From contig NW_019173968.1 of NCBI RefSeq assembly GCF_001642475.1, positions 62,001-126,000 of the forward strand: a DNA stretch of 64,000 nt. The letters are read 5' to 3'. A model generated the notes under the pieces. It saw only the letters and a list, made by a program, of their open reading frames with translations. It made no database searches and had not been told where the DNA came from. The DNA is from Fonsecaea monophora. Taxonomy: Eukaryota > Ascomycota > Eurotiomycetes > Chaetothyriales > Herpotrichiellaceae. This document shows, in pieces, positions 33,075-43,094 of the stretch (position 1 is the first letter of the stretch; every line of letters begins with the position of its first letter). The translations under genes and the position numbers were made by a program.

Positions 33075-33591
33075 TTACCCTAAGACTTTCTTGATAATAT
33101 TGTCAACTCTATTGGGTGCTTCTTCGAACCTTACAACCGAGCCGATGCTGACTAGTCTATTAATGGCTAGTTCACTATCCATGAGAGGCATAGCGCATAG
33201 ATCTCCCGCTCCTATAGTCGAATTAGGACTAGGCTTTCTCGAGGCTATCTGTACAGTACTGGTGTTGGACTAGCCCAATTCCTAACGCCGCCGCGTCAGA
33301 TGGAGGAAAGCATGTGTGATGGGAAGGTTCAGAATCCTACACGTTGAACAACAGTACACGAGACATGGATTCCATCAAGATACCTCCCAACAGCATCTCA
33401 GCATCACGTTCTGGTATAGGATGATCAATCCAACGGAAGTGGCCCCTGGTAACAAGTTTAGATAAATGAATTCCATGCTTATTGATAGGATTGCTTCGCT
33501 CCTTGTTCAAGGCACTTGCTGACCATCCATTACTAAAATACAACGACACCTTTTTGGTTACGAGTCTGAGATTGTCCGTCGTTACATCCAT
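33075..33591 (-). CDS. Candidate two-exon orphan protein, 147 residues, AT-rich codons
   Basis: A possible gene I do not recognise. Exon 1 (33591-33343) starts at a true ATG (MDVTTDNLRLVTKKVSLYFS). A 73-nt intron (33342-33270, GTGTAG donor, GGGCTAG acceptor, phase 0) would join LLFN to SNTSTVQIASRKPSPN in exon 2 (33269-33075), ending PNRVDNIIKKVLG before a TAA. Exon 2 is an uninterrupted frame bounded by a TAG exactly at the proposed acceptor. Codons such as TTA, CTA, ATA and AGA are frequent, unlike the GC-rich neighbours. It could be an orphan gene, a decayed remnant of a longer gene, or a chance pair of frames. No domain, signal or membrane segment is visible. It lies between the regulator and the carboxylate transporter. 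Confidence 0.35.
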
Positions 33592-33718
33592 CAGTGTATG
33601 AGACCTCCCTTAGCACGCACTCCTCGCAGCAAGAACCCCCACAGCCTCTTCGACTCCTCCAATGCATCTGCGATGCCGTCCCAGCGTAGTATGAACGTGT
33701 GAGTGATGCTTTTAATCC

Positions 33719-34706
33719 TCATGTCTCCTTGGTCCGGTCGCTCGCACCGCGGATCAAATGGCTGAGATCACCCACGGGCAACGAGAGCGGAAAGTCCACC
33801 GCAAGCAACAACTGGATCACAAGCAAGTACCAACCGAGGAGACTGGTGACAAAGGTGATGGCGCCGGCGGCTACCAGGAGGTTATTAGCGTCGGTGCCCT
33901 GCGACGCTTTCCAGAAATAGCCAGTCAAGCAGCCAAAGGCCGGGACGAGGGTGGCAAAGATGGAGACAAAGACGACATTAGTCCTGAGCGAGCAGAACAG
34001 ATAGACAAGGCACAGAAGACCCATGTAGAGGTGAAAGTAGCCGAATGTTGCCGTGAACACAGGATTCGACGCCGCGGTGGCCGGGTCATCGGGTTGATAG
34101 GCGATCGAAGCGTTGTAGAAAGGCGTCAAGGTCGCGGCGAATGTGAGCCAGAAGGCGCCAAATGAGGCAAAGACGACGCAAGGGAATGTATTTCCCAGGA
34201 TCAACTCGAAGACACAGCCGATGATCATAAGGAGGCCTCCAAAGAAGTAGTATGCTCCTCTATACGAGGGACGTGACGTGAGCAAATCCGAACCACGAAG
34301 AACAGACCCAGACCAAAACTCACACTTCAGCAGCGCCCAATCCTCCTGCGCCCCTCCAACCCATCAGCACGTTGGACAAGGGGGTGACGCACAATAAGAA
34401 GCCGACGAGGCAGCTAGGGACAGCAGTCAGCAAACAACTACAATAACACCACGGTCCAAGGTTCGCTCACAGAGGTGTGGGATTTCCAAACGTCGAGCGG
34501 ATGTTGTTTGACACGCGGTTTTTGGGCGTCAAGTATATCTTCTCAAATAGCTCCGCGCTGATTGAAACGCTGCCCGCCGTGCGGATGGTGTTCAACGCAT
34601 GGTCAGGGTTGTCCCGTTCGTGATGGAGGTCGTGCGTGTCAGACACGACGCCGTTGTGCAGGGGTACGTCCCGACTATTGTTCTCCAAGTCTGCGGATTT
34701 GGCCAT
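33719..34706 (-). CDS. GPR1/FUN34/YaaH family carboxylate (acetate) transporter
   Basis: A six-helix plasma-membrane channel/transporter of the Ady2/AcpA/SatP family that takes up acetate and related small carboxylates. Exons are 34706-34471, 34413-34324 and 34259-33719. The introns are 34470-34414 (GTGAGC, 57 nt) and 34323-34260 (GTGAGT, 64 nt), giving 288 residues. The first 65 residues are hydrophilic. The family signature N-P-x-P-L spans the first splice as FGNPTPL joined to CLVGFLLCVTPLSNVL; the usual Gly after P-L is replaced by Cys here. The second splice joins GLGAAEV to GAYYFFGGLLMIIGCVFEL. The FPCVVFASFGAFWLTFA and AFGCLTGYFWKASQGTDANN segments match later helices and loops of the family. 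The neighbours (lyase, aldehyde dehydrogenase) suggest import of an organic acid used as carbon source. Confidence 0.9.
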
Positions 34707-35668
34707 GATGTGAGGAATTCAACTAGAACGAGTAACTGATACACCCGTCAAGAGAATTTTGGGGGAGTAGTACATGAACCTCAATTCACCAGGTCTGACA
34801 TACACGAGAAGGCCCTATATTTATAGAGCGATGGATCTGTACCACCTTTCAAATTGGGATGATATCGCAGACACCTTCTCGGACCCAGTCGACTACGGAT
34901 CCATGGCTCCCTGACGAGCAGAAGACGAACAAGAAATTCCAACACCGCTTCTATTGCTCGTTCATCCGCGACAATAAAGTTGTCGGAATACTAGCCCCTA
35001 CCTGCCCTTGTGGTGCTGACGTCGAGTCGAAGCCGTACAATTCACATCCCCGTTTGTGCAACATATGCTGTCCACCGCGCGGACATAGGACTGCACTAGC
35101 AAAATTGGAACTAAGCCCAGCGCTCGGTGCTGCCACTATTGGCGCCATGGCTATCGTCGTAGTCGATCGTTCATGCGAGGCCGAAGTTGATCGGGCCGGC
35201 CTATGGTCTCCGGGGCGGATAATCGCGGCCCAATTTGCAGAGTCAATCCTATTCGAGGGCGACGAGGGTGTCGCTTTCGAATGAGGAGCTACCAATCGCA
35301 GTATTCGGCCAAGTCCTCGACGTGCGGAGAAGCAATCTGCGAGGTTTTGTGCACCGACCAGGGTAATGTGGTTGACGTGTATGTTTGCATTAATGGGAAC
35401 AACAAGACACCAGGGCTTCCCGATTTTACGGGAGGCCGATGTCATAATGCCCAGATCGAACCTGATCCGAGCGAATCTGTCTACTTCTTACTACCCAGTA
35501 AGCTAAAGCTCAACCGGTTGGTTGACATCCTCTAGAAGGAGGTTCGAATGCGAGTTCTGTGTTTCTAGCCGCCTGTTTGATGTTCCTTTTTTGTACTCTA
35601 ATCTGTCGTGTGTTCAATATCTGTGACGGCAAGCAGCGGAACATATATTTCGATTCCAATCCGCAATT
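34707..35668. other. Intergenic between carboxylate transporter and aldehyde dehydrogenase, with unassigned ORFs
   Basis: The first part is the transporter promoter, with a TATA-like TATATTTATA near 34814. Frames at 34859-35284 plus (141 codons), 35203-35535 plus (110 codons) and 35445-34951 minus (164 codons) overlap one another. The end of the 35203 frame (about residues 45-110) looks the most protein-like, but I see no domain, so I do not call a gene. Confidence 0.4.
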
Positions 35669-37138
35669 CTAGTCAATAGACATGTTGACAGACTTGATCT
35701 GCGTAAAGGCGAGCAGCTCGTCCAGACACTCCTCTCTTCCCAATCCCGATTGTTTGTATCCTCCAAATGGCACATTGACATAATGCAACGCCACGCGGTT
35801 CACCCAGACGTAGCCGACTTCGAATTTCTTGACGGCCCTGTGCGCAGTGGCCAGGTTCTGGGTGAAGACGCAGGCGGTCAAGCCATAGTCAGTGTCGTTG
35901 ACAACCTTGAAGAGCTCGTCCTCGTCCGTCCACTTGAAGACGCCCATGATGGGGCCAAACACCTCTTCCCTGGCCAGCCGCATGTGTGGCTTGAGATCGG
36001 CGAAAATGGTCGGCTCGAAGAAAAAGCCCGTCAGATGGGCGGGCTGTTTTCCCCCTGTTACCAGCCGGGCGCCTTCGGCCAGGGCATCCTCACAGAAGCC
36101 CTTGACCCGATCCAGAGCGACGCGCGAGATCACGGGGCCCATGGTGGTCTTGTCGTCCAAAGGGTCACCCGGCACGAATTGCTTCTTGACTTGGGCGGCC
36201 ACTCGGGCTAGGACCTCGTCATGGATGGACTCGTGCAGGAACACACGTGACGTCGAGCCGCACGACTGGCCGGCCCAGGAGAAGTTCATACCCTTTGTGA
36301 TACCCTCGACGAGCTTGTCGATATCGGCGTCTGGATAGGCCACAAACGCATTTTTCCCGCCCAGCTCGAAGATCACGGGCTTCAACGTGTCGGCAGCGCC
36401 CTTGTATACGGCTTTGCCGGTGGCGACGCTGCCGATCAGCGTGACCATACTGACCAACGGGTGCGTCGAGAGCGTGACGCTGGCATCTAACCCACCCGGA
36501 AGGAACGAGAGAACGCCGGGGGGGAATACACCTTCGAGAATCTCTGCCAGGTACAAGGCCGACAAGGGCGCCTGCACAGGAGGCTTCATGATGACTGTGT
36601 TTCCGGCGGCCAACGGGGCAGCCAGCTTCTGGGCCGTGAACATGGCAGGGTGGTTATAGGCCACCAGTCTCACCACCACTCCTCGCGGTTCACGCAACGT
36701 GTAGTGGAAGGCGTCCGAGGCCTGAGGGATAGTCTCGCCCTTAACCATCGGGATCAGACCGGCAAAATAGTCCAAGGCGTTGGCGGCGGTCAAGGCATCT
36801 GGGACCATCATATTCACCGGGTTGCCCGTGTTGGCGGCGTCTAGCATAGCCAGTTCCTTAGCATGCGAGCGGACAATGGAAGCTGCCTTGCGCAACAACT
36901 CCGCTCTTGTCGCTGGGTGGACGTCTCGCCATGCCGGGAAGGCGGCGTGGGCGGCCTTGATGGCAGCTTCGGCGTCAGCAGCTGTGGCCTGAGCCACTCG
37001 AGTGATCACCTCGCCTGTCCCTGGGTTGTAGGTGTCGAGGTATGCTTCTTGAGTCTCTGGCTCATGCCATGCTCCTCCGTAATATAGCGAGAAATGCTTG
37101 GGCAGCACCTTGGCAACATGAGACGGAAGGCCGACCAT
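35669..37138 (-). CDS. NAD(P)-dependent aldehyde dehydrogenase
   Basis: A class 1/2-type aldehyde dehydrogenase oxidising an aldehyde to its acid. Single exon. I choose the ATG at 37138 (MVGLPSHVAKVLPKHFSLYY), giving 489 residues, because the 32 upstream codons lack family similarity. The catalytic cysteine is C293 in AGQSCGSTSRVF and the general base is E258 in IFELGGKNAFV. The cofactor loop is IGSVATGKAVYKGA, and the oxyanion asparagine lies in VAYNHPAMFTAQKLAPAL-type context (read VAYNHPAMFTAQKLAAPL). The C-terminal NVPFGGYKQSGLGREE is a strong family block. Length and motifs are complete. It is divergent from the flavoprotein dehydrogenase over 868 bp, so the two could be co-regulated. 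The substrate is unknown; betaine-, salicyl- and amino-aldehyde enzymes share this layout. Confidence 0.93.
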   Translation of the reverse strand: MVGLPSHVAKVLPKHFSLYYGGAWHEPETQEAYLDTYNPGTGEVITRVAQATAADAEAAIKAAHAAFPAWRDVHPATRAELLRKAASIVRSHAKELAMLDAANTGNPVNMMVPDALTAANALDYFAGLIPMVKGETIPQASDAFHYTLREPRGVVVRLVAYNHPAMFTAQKLAAPLAAGNTVIMKPPVQAPLSALYLAEILEGVFPPGVLSFLPGGLDASVTLSTHPLVSMVTLIGSVATGKAVYKGAADTLKPVIFELGGKNAFVAYPDADIDKLVEGITKGMNFSWAGQSCGSTSRVFLHESIHDEVLARVAAQVKKQFVPGDPLDDKTTMGPVISRVALDRVKGFCEDALAEGARLVTGGKQPAHLTGFFFEPTIFADLKPHMRLAREEVFGPIMGVFKWTDEDELFKVVNDTDYGLTACVFTQNLATAHRAVKKFEVGYVWVNRVALHYVNVPFGGYKQSGLGREECLDELLAFTQIKSVNMSID

Positions 37139-38006
37139 GATTGATTGCTTTCCTCGCTGGTAGATTTCAATGGAATAGGAGCTAAAAGAGGACGCAGATG
37201 AACCCCAATGTATACCTTGGGGTCCGGCGAACAAGTTTGCTTGGTATCCATGACCGATCCTCGGTTAATACATGGGGGGAAATAAACGCAACGGACGGAC
37301 GACAAGCCAAAAGCCTGCGCCAAATCAAGTCGTGAGTGGCACACTAGCTTGCAGCTCTGGGAGTTGAGCCCGCGCAATGTCGGATAAAGGCGGCATGTCA
37401 CGATTGTAAGTTACTCTAGGTCAACGGCAAGATACTGTACGGAGTAAGTTAAGGTTGTGGAGGTGGAGAGTTTCAAAAAGCGGGGGATGGAGAATGTTGC
37501 TGGTCTAGCCCCGTTGGGAATGCTAGCCGGCTTGGTTTTCACATTGGAACGTCAAGTTTGGTTCCCTGGTCCTCCCCCCGATAGGTATCTCGACTGACCC
37601 TATACAGCGGCAAGCAACGAGGCTCACTGCCTCACCGTCCAAGCCCGAGGCGGATAACTTCGGCTTGTGTCTATTGGTTCCTGTCTTGGTAAGAAATCTT
37701 CTCCTCTCCTCAAGAAGAATACGAGATGGAGATTGACAGTGTCTTGGGCAACCCTTCGGCTGTTAAACTCCGTTCTCACTTGGAAGTCACGTCCGCTGCG
37801 AGACAGTAGACTCCCCATCTTCGGCGAGCTGGCTTCATCTGTCCCCCGCAATGTGATAAAAGGACACGGCCGTGGTCGTCGAGTCCGTCCCAGATAATTT
37901 AGATCTCTTGTTGTAAGTTTCTTCAGATTCCATCTCTGAATCCCAATCCATTGATCAACCCGGACCTTTCTACCCCCCTATCTTGGTCTTGGCCGTCGTC
38001 GAAACC
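37139..38006. promoter_or_regulatory. Divergent promoter between aldehyde dehydrogenase and flavoprotein dehydrogenase
   Basis: An 868-bp divergent region with no supported gene. A CCG-N3-CGG arrangement lies at 37645-37653, the kind of paired triplet bound by Zn2Cys6 dimers; whether the regulator at 30.1-32.7 kb binds it is a guess. Both genes probably answer to the same signal. Confidence 0.4.
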
Positions 38007-40822
38007 ATGTCTTTCGTCAACAGCCTCCCCAGTACTGGAGAAGTCTACGATGTTGTCGTGGTCGGCAGTGGCTTTGCGGTATAGATCCTTACGAACACCA
38101 GACAAAAGGTTTGATTTTAGAGCCTGATTCTAATCTTATGTGCAGGGCTCTACCACAACCCTTCGCTTCCTCGAGGAGTGTGAGAGACTCGGGAAGTCTG
38201 GCAAGATCGCGTTGATCGAGGCCGGCAAGGAAGGAGAACGATGTGGTGCCAGCAGGTAATCAGATTGATCGATTTGTTCTTTGCATTCCAGTAATCGTCT
38301 CTGACGAAAAATTCTAGATGGACACAAGCAGTCCTTCGACTCACGGACGGTGACACGGCTCATCCATCCAAATTGGAGCCTCAAAGCCCTAACCATCTCT
38401 GCAGATAATGTCTTTGACCCAAATTGGAAACACGTTATGAAGGCAAGTATCGATCTCTGTCCGTCTTGACCTGCCTGACTAACCCTCTGTCTCAGCGCGT
38501 CAGGTAAATAGATCCTTTGGTTCCCAAGGTGGGGTTTACGGGACTTATTTTCCTGCACAGCGGCGGGCTTGCAGACCAAGCATACTGCGAGAAATTGGAG
38601 AAGGAGGCGCCGATCTCGGTCGACTACCTCAAGGAGCGTAAGTTAGGACATGTCGGGAAATTCATCAGATAGACCTTTTGAGGACTGATCTCTGGACCGT
38701 ACAGGCGGCGTCAAACTGCACCATCACTACGAAGAGAATCTCTTGGTCCAGTTTAGCACCCGTAAGTCCTCACCTCCCATTGTCTGAGTCGGCCATAGAT
38801 TTCTGGAACTAACGAGCCTTTGTCACTCGCCGGCAGGCCAGCACTTCTGCTATCCCGTTGGCGGTGGACATGCAATCATCAACACCCTCTTCGATCACAT
38901 TCGAAAGTACCCCAATGTCAAGGTCTTGTGGGAGACGACGGCCGAACACCTCCTGCAAACCGAGCAAGGCGAGGTTTGTGGAGTGCGAGTCCGACAGGCT
39001 GATGGAAAGCTATCCAAGGTCTTCGGGAAGAAGGTCATGCTGGCTTGTGGAGGCTTCGAGGGCAGCAAAGACCTGTATGCACTTTTCTTGCGGTGTGCCC
39101 ATTCATATCCACATTCACATACTCATTCGATAACAGGATGGCCCAGTTTGTCGGCCCGCGTGTCGAACATCTTCCCGTCATCGCACCAGGGTTGAAATAC
39201 AACACGGGATTCGGCCTGAAGATGGGCATGGAAGTCGGTGCGTACAGCTACATCGGCTTTGGTTTTGGGATGCCAATTGACCTTGTTTGCTTGCAGGTGC
39301 CCAAGTTGCGGGATCCATGAACGGCCTCCATGTGAGTAGTGACACCCCTTTAACCCAGGGACCAGGACTGTCCAACTGACGCAGAGATATACAGTGTGAG
39401 ATGGTCGACTCTCGAACCACCAAGCCCGATGCTGTCATCTGGGGCCACAATTTTGGTATCGTGGTCAACAGGTAGGCCAGTCGCGTCCTTGGCCAGAGGG
39501 GAAAGGGAATCCGGGATGGCACACACAAGGCTGACGACCCAATCATCAGAGACTGCAAACGCTTCTATGACGAGGGCAAAGACTCGTATGTTACCCTTAG
39601 ACATCGTCTGGCAACTACCATGCAGCCCCGACTGACATTTACAGACTCTTTGCCACCTTTGAGATGATTGCTCTGGAGGTTTGGAGAGGTATGGCATCAG
39701 ACATCCCTCGACCGGACATGATTTCTGACATTTCTCTCTTTTTGGGACATTAAGACCAAGACCAAGAGGCCTATTTGTACGTGTTCTTCTTCTTCCTCTT
39801 GAGCTGGTCCAGGGTTCTGTATCCGTTGGCTAATCCGGACCTTAGTATCACCGACAAGCCCATCATGGACCGTTTTCGACCAGGCTGGGTCAGTTCATCA
39901 ACTTCCTTCGCCTCCACCTCCACCTCTCACCTCCTCATCACTAGCCAAAAGGTCACTCAACTGATCATACATGTGACTGTATAGGTATTCGAGACCACCG
40001 ACCTGGAACCTGAATCGAGCGACACGATTGAGGGACTGGCCGAGAAACTCGGAATCAATCCCAAAGCACTCAAGAAGACCGTGGACGAGTTCAACGCGGC
40101 GTGAGTTGTTTCTCCCTCAAAATCTCATGGTGTGATTTTTGATTTGATTTGACTGATCACATTTCCGCTGACCCTTGGGGACGTCTCTCCCAACGAATAA
40201 TAGAATCAACGATGCGCCTCTGGATCTGCTCAAGCACGACGGAAAGTCGACGCGAGGGTATGTGAATCATTTGTGTCTCCTGCCGCCACCACCGCCACCA
40301 CTGACGCTCGGGAATCTATTATAGCTTGACGCCCGAAAAGTCCAACTGGGCCGCTCCCATCAAAGTCGCTCCCTTTTACGGCTTCCCCCTTAAAGCCAAC
40401 GTCACCTTCACCTTTGGCGGGCTCAAGACCGACCTCGACAGCCGCGTCATCTCCATCACCGGCGCCCCGATTCCCAACCTGTACTGCACGGGCGAACTCT
40501 CTGGAGTCTGTAAGTGTTTTCTTCCGGGATGGACAAAATCCCAAGCGTGATCCATGGGTAATTGGGTCTCATTGCTGACCATGTGCTCTTCTCTGCTACA
40601 TAGTCTACAACGAATATCCCGGGGCGGTGGTAAGTAATTCTATCCTATCCTATCCTATCCTATCGTCGGTATCTTGGGTCGACCAGCACCTTTGACCCTT
40701 TTTCAACTCCTTTTTTTTTGGATCTTTTCAACTGATAAAACTCCGCGGTGATCAAACAGTCTGTCTTGCGGTCGCTTACCTTTGGCCGTCTCGCGGGCCA
40801 AAAATTTGCCCAGGATCTCTAG
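38007..40822 (+). CDS. FAD-binding dehydrogenase (fumarate reductase/ketosteroid dehydrogenase-like), 20 exons
   Basis: A flavoprotein of the FAD_binding_2 family, which includes fumarate reductases, 3-ketosteroid-1-dehydrogenases and tricarballylate dehydrogenase. Following phases gives 20 exons and 477 residues: 38007-38078, 38146-38255, 38318-38349, 38405-38442, 38496-38503, 38561-38637, 38705-38761, 38837-39074, 39137-39237, 39297-39331, 39395-39471, 39550-39585, 39645-39688, 39755-39776, 39846-39888, 39985-40100, 40204-40257, 40325-40509, 40604-40629, 40760-40822. Intron 4 is GC-AG (GCAAGT) and exon 5 is 8 nt. The joined protein shows the FAD motif DVVVVGSGFAGSTTTLRF, GASRWTQAVLRL, SGGLADQAYCEKLEKEAP, HFCYPVGGGHAI, GKKVMLACGGFEGS and a C-terminal NLYCTGELSGVFYNEYPGA. 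Each junction was chosen to keep this homology. About half the gene is intron, unlike every neighbour. Substrate unknown. Confidence 0.85.
40641..40664. repeat. Pentanucleotide microsatellite (TATCC)n in the last intron
   Basis: Nearly five tandem TATCC units lie inside the 130-nt final intron of the flavoprotein gene, just after its GTAAGT donor. Confidence 0.85.
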
Positions 40823-41234
40823 GCGGACCAGCTGGACGCAACAAAGGGTACTGGGGGTTGGTAGAAGTAGGGAAGAAGGGGGAAGGAAGGCAAAGCTGTG
40901 AGTGGGCATGGGCACATGTGCATTCAATAGACGTGGTCTCAGGCACCTATATAAAAAAAAAACCCAAGCCACCTCTTCTTCGCGTCGTCCAAAGATCTTC
41001 TTCTTAGTCAGGTCCAAAACCCTCCAAAATCTCGGCTTCGTGTCCATCATTTCCCTCGTGATATTGCGCTGCCCAGGAAACCCCTTCTCATGCATAATAT
41101 CGCCGATCAGGCTGCAAGAGCCATGCATCTAGGTAGACCCGAAACTAGGCTGCCGTCCCACCCTTTCCAGTCGCAGTCTCAGGGTGATACCGGTTGATCA
41201 CGGCGTTCCTCTTCTCCCCTAGGCTCCAGTGTTC
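40823..41234. other. Convergent intergenic region
   Basis: The flavoprotein and hydrolase genes converge here. A 141-codon minus-strand frame (41128-40703) overlaps the flavoprotein's last exon and intron and has no recognisable content. Terminators only. Confidence 0.45.
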
Positions 41235-42347
41235 TTATTTCACGGCATTCTTCGCCATCGTCTCAGTCAGCCACTGGCTGATGAACTGCTGAATCTCCTT
41301 GTTGTTCTTCTCAATGGCCAAGAGATGTCCGTTGCCGCGTATGCCCTGATCTGCCAAATATACATGTGTGACAGGCACACCGGCATCGTGGAAAAACTGG
41401 ACTGTGTGGTGATCGTACGTGGCGTGGTACGACGCCTCAGCCGTCACCACGACGATGGGGATGGAAGCCAAGTTGGGCAGCTTCGGTGCGGGCGCCTTCA
41501 GCCGGGCTCCTGGAACATGGTCCTTGTTGTCGTGGGTCTCGGTCGAGTCTCGTGTGAATTCCAGACTTTTTGTGCCGTCGGGCAGAGGAGGGTCGTAGGT
41601 CAGTGGAGTTGATGTGATTCCAAAGGGACGCACAAAAGCCCCCGGCTGGACAGCTTGCGTCCTAGTGTAGAATTTGGGCATACCCGGGTAGATGAATGGC
41701 GGCCCGTTCGGCTCCAAAGCCACAATCCCTTTGACCAAGTCCGGACACTCGTCCGCGATATGCCACCCTATAAGACCCGATTGCGAATGCGTCACCAGAA
41801 ATGCCGGCCCAGTACGAGACAGGAGGTCTTTGGCAAGAGGACGAAAGGCACGCTCCACATTTCGATATTTTGCAATGTGTCCGACCTGGCTGGCATAGAA
41901 GGCGTCGAAAAAGGCATCTCCTCTCTTGCCGGTGCCTGGCCACTGAGTAAGCAGCTTGGCCTGGGGGTATGAATCATGCGGAGGCGAAGTGAAGCATTCT
42001 TCCAGTTCCTCGACCGTGTAGTGGGTGAGTTCTCCCAGGTCGTGGGCATGATATCGTGACCTTCCCACACCCGGTTGGTCGACGACATAGCATTCCCAGC
42101 CTTCCTGGGCTTGAAGCAAGGCGATTCCAGGTCGACCATCTGGCGTGGACTCCCAGTGAGTGCCCGTCTGCGCGGCTCCATGGATGTAGATGATGGCCGG
42201 TCGGTCATCGACTTTCTTTCCAAAGCGTCGCACGCAGACCTGTCCCGTCATGTGGGTGCCTCGATCATCCTCGATGTATTTACCCCCAACGTAAAACACC
42301 TCGCAGAGGTCGGTTAGCGTCTGGGTACGTTCCATTGCGGCGGACAT
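41235..42347 (-). CDS. Alpha/beta hydrolase (esterase-like)
   Basis: A single-exon alpha/beta-hydrolase fold enzyme, probably an esterase or lactonase. The ATG at 42347 (MSAAMERTQTLTDLCEVFYV) gives 370 residues; the frame is open 42 codons further but without family features. The oxyanion HG motif is in IIYIHGAAQTGTHWES, and a GVGRSRYHAHD loop follows. The nucleophile serine sits in FLVTHSQSGLIGWHIADE (H-S-Q-S-G, a G-x-S-x-G variant with His first). The likely catalytic histidine is in GIRGNGHLLAIEKNN. An insertion of about 70 residues between the second and third motifs would form the lid. No signal peptide, so it is intracellular. Placed between the flavoprotein and the secreted metallohydrolase, it could release an acid from an ester, but this is inference. 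Confidence 0.88.
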   Translation of the reverse strand: MSAAMERTQTLTDLCEVFYVGGKYIEDDRGTHMTGQVCVRRFGKKVDDRPAIIYIHGAAQTGTHWESTPDGRPGIALLQAQEGWECYVVDQPGVGRSRYHAHDLGELTHYTVEELEECFTSPPHDSYPQAKLLTQWPGTGKRGDAFFDAFYASQVGHIAKYRNVERAFRPLAKDLLSRTGPAFLVTHSQSGLIGWHIADECPDLVKGIVALEPNGPPFIYPGMPKFYTRTQAVQPGAFVRPFGITSTPLTYDPPLPDGTKSLEFTRDSTETHDNKDHVPGARLKAPAPKLPNLASIPIVVVTAEASYHATYDHHTVQFFHDAGVPVTHVYLADQGIRGNGHLLAIEKNNKEIQQFISQWLTETMAKNAVK

Positions 42348-43094
42348 GTAGAGATGACTATGGATAAGCCCCGTTCTTGTTGAGTCAACGTATCTCTCGT
42401 CTGGAGAACAGGTGGTCGCCTTGCGCGGTCTACAATCGGTCACTTGCCGGTCGGCAGATGCTCGCTGTCCCACAGTTCTGTCCCCATTTTCGGTAGTTTC
42501 GGCGACGTTTCCGAATCGTGGGTGAAGGCAGAGTTCTGGCTGGGTGAGAGTAGTCGAGGAATGAGAAGGATCACAGGAATTGATAAAGTGGGCTAATGGA
42601 ACCGAAGTTCCACCGCGCGTTTCTCCTGCGACAAATATCTCCTGAGTCGTGAATTGCTGGTTGCATCCTTGATCTTCCAGGGACCTCCATCATGATCTTC
42701 CTCGTCCGAGTATCGGCAAAGATGTTGCTACTTCGAAAGGCACCTAGCTCTTCCCTGTATTCCTGCTCTTATCCCTTCCGATGTGTCATGTCATCCCCCA
42801 GTGCAACTTCGTGATCATGCCAATACCTCAAAATCTCCAATGAGTTGTTGTCGAGTGAGGCACGTGGGATGGAGATGCCCTTGATCGCCTCCGCAGGTTT
42901 CCATGAAGGTTTCTCGGACTTCATCACGGGCAGCGCAAGAAGGTAGCGGTGAAAGATCAAAGACTGAGTCGAGTTGAGGAACAGAGAGTTACAAAAGGAT
43001 GTGATGTGCAGCATTTTCGCGGAGCGAGGGTCATGTCGAGCTACCTGCGCATATACAGATAACAAAGGGCACATTATCCAGCATCTTCGGCACA
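42348..43094. promoter_or_regulatory. Divergent promoter between alpha/beta hydrolase and PHP metallohydrolase
   Basis: A 747-bp region without a supported gene. CCG-N5-CGG at 42706-42716 is a candidate Zn2Cys6 site, comparable to the CCG-N3-CGG in the 37-38 kb promoter, though the spacing differs. Confidence 0.35.

Noticed and set aside
33091..33273. AT-rich patch suspected as a transposon or RIP-mutated relic
   Set aside because: No transposase motif, terminal repeats or target-site duplication seen; the minus strand instead holds a clean frame described as a candidate orphan gene.
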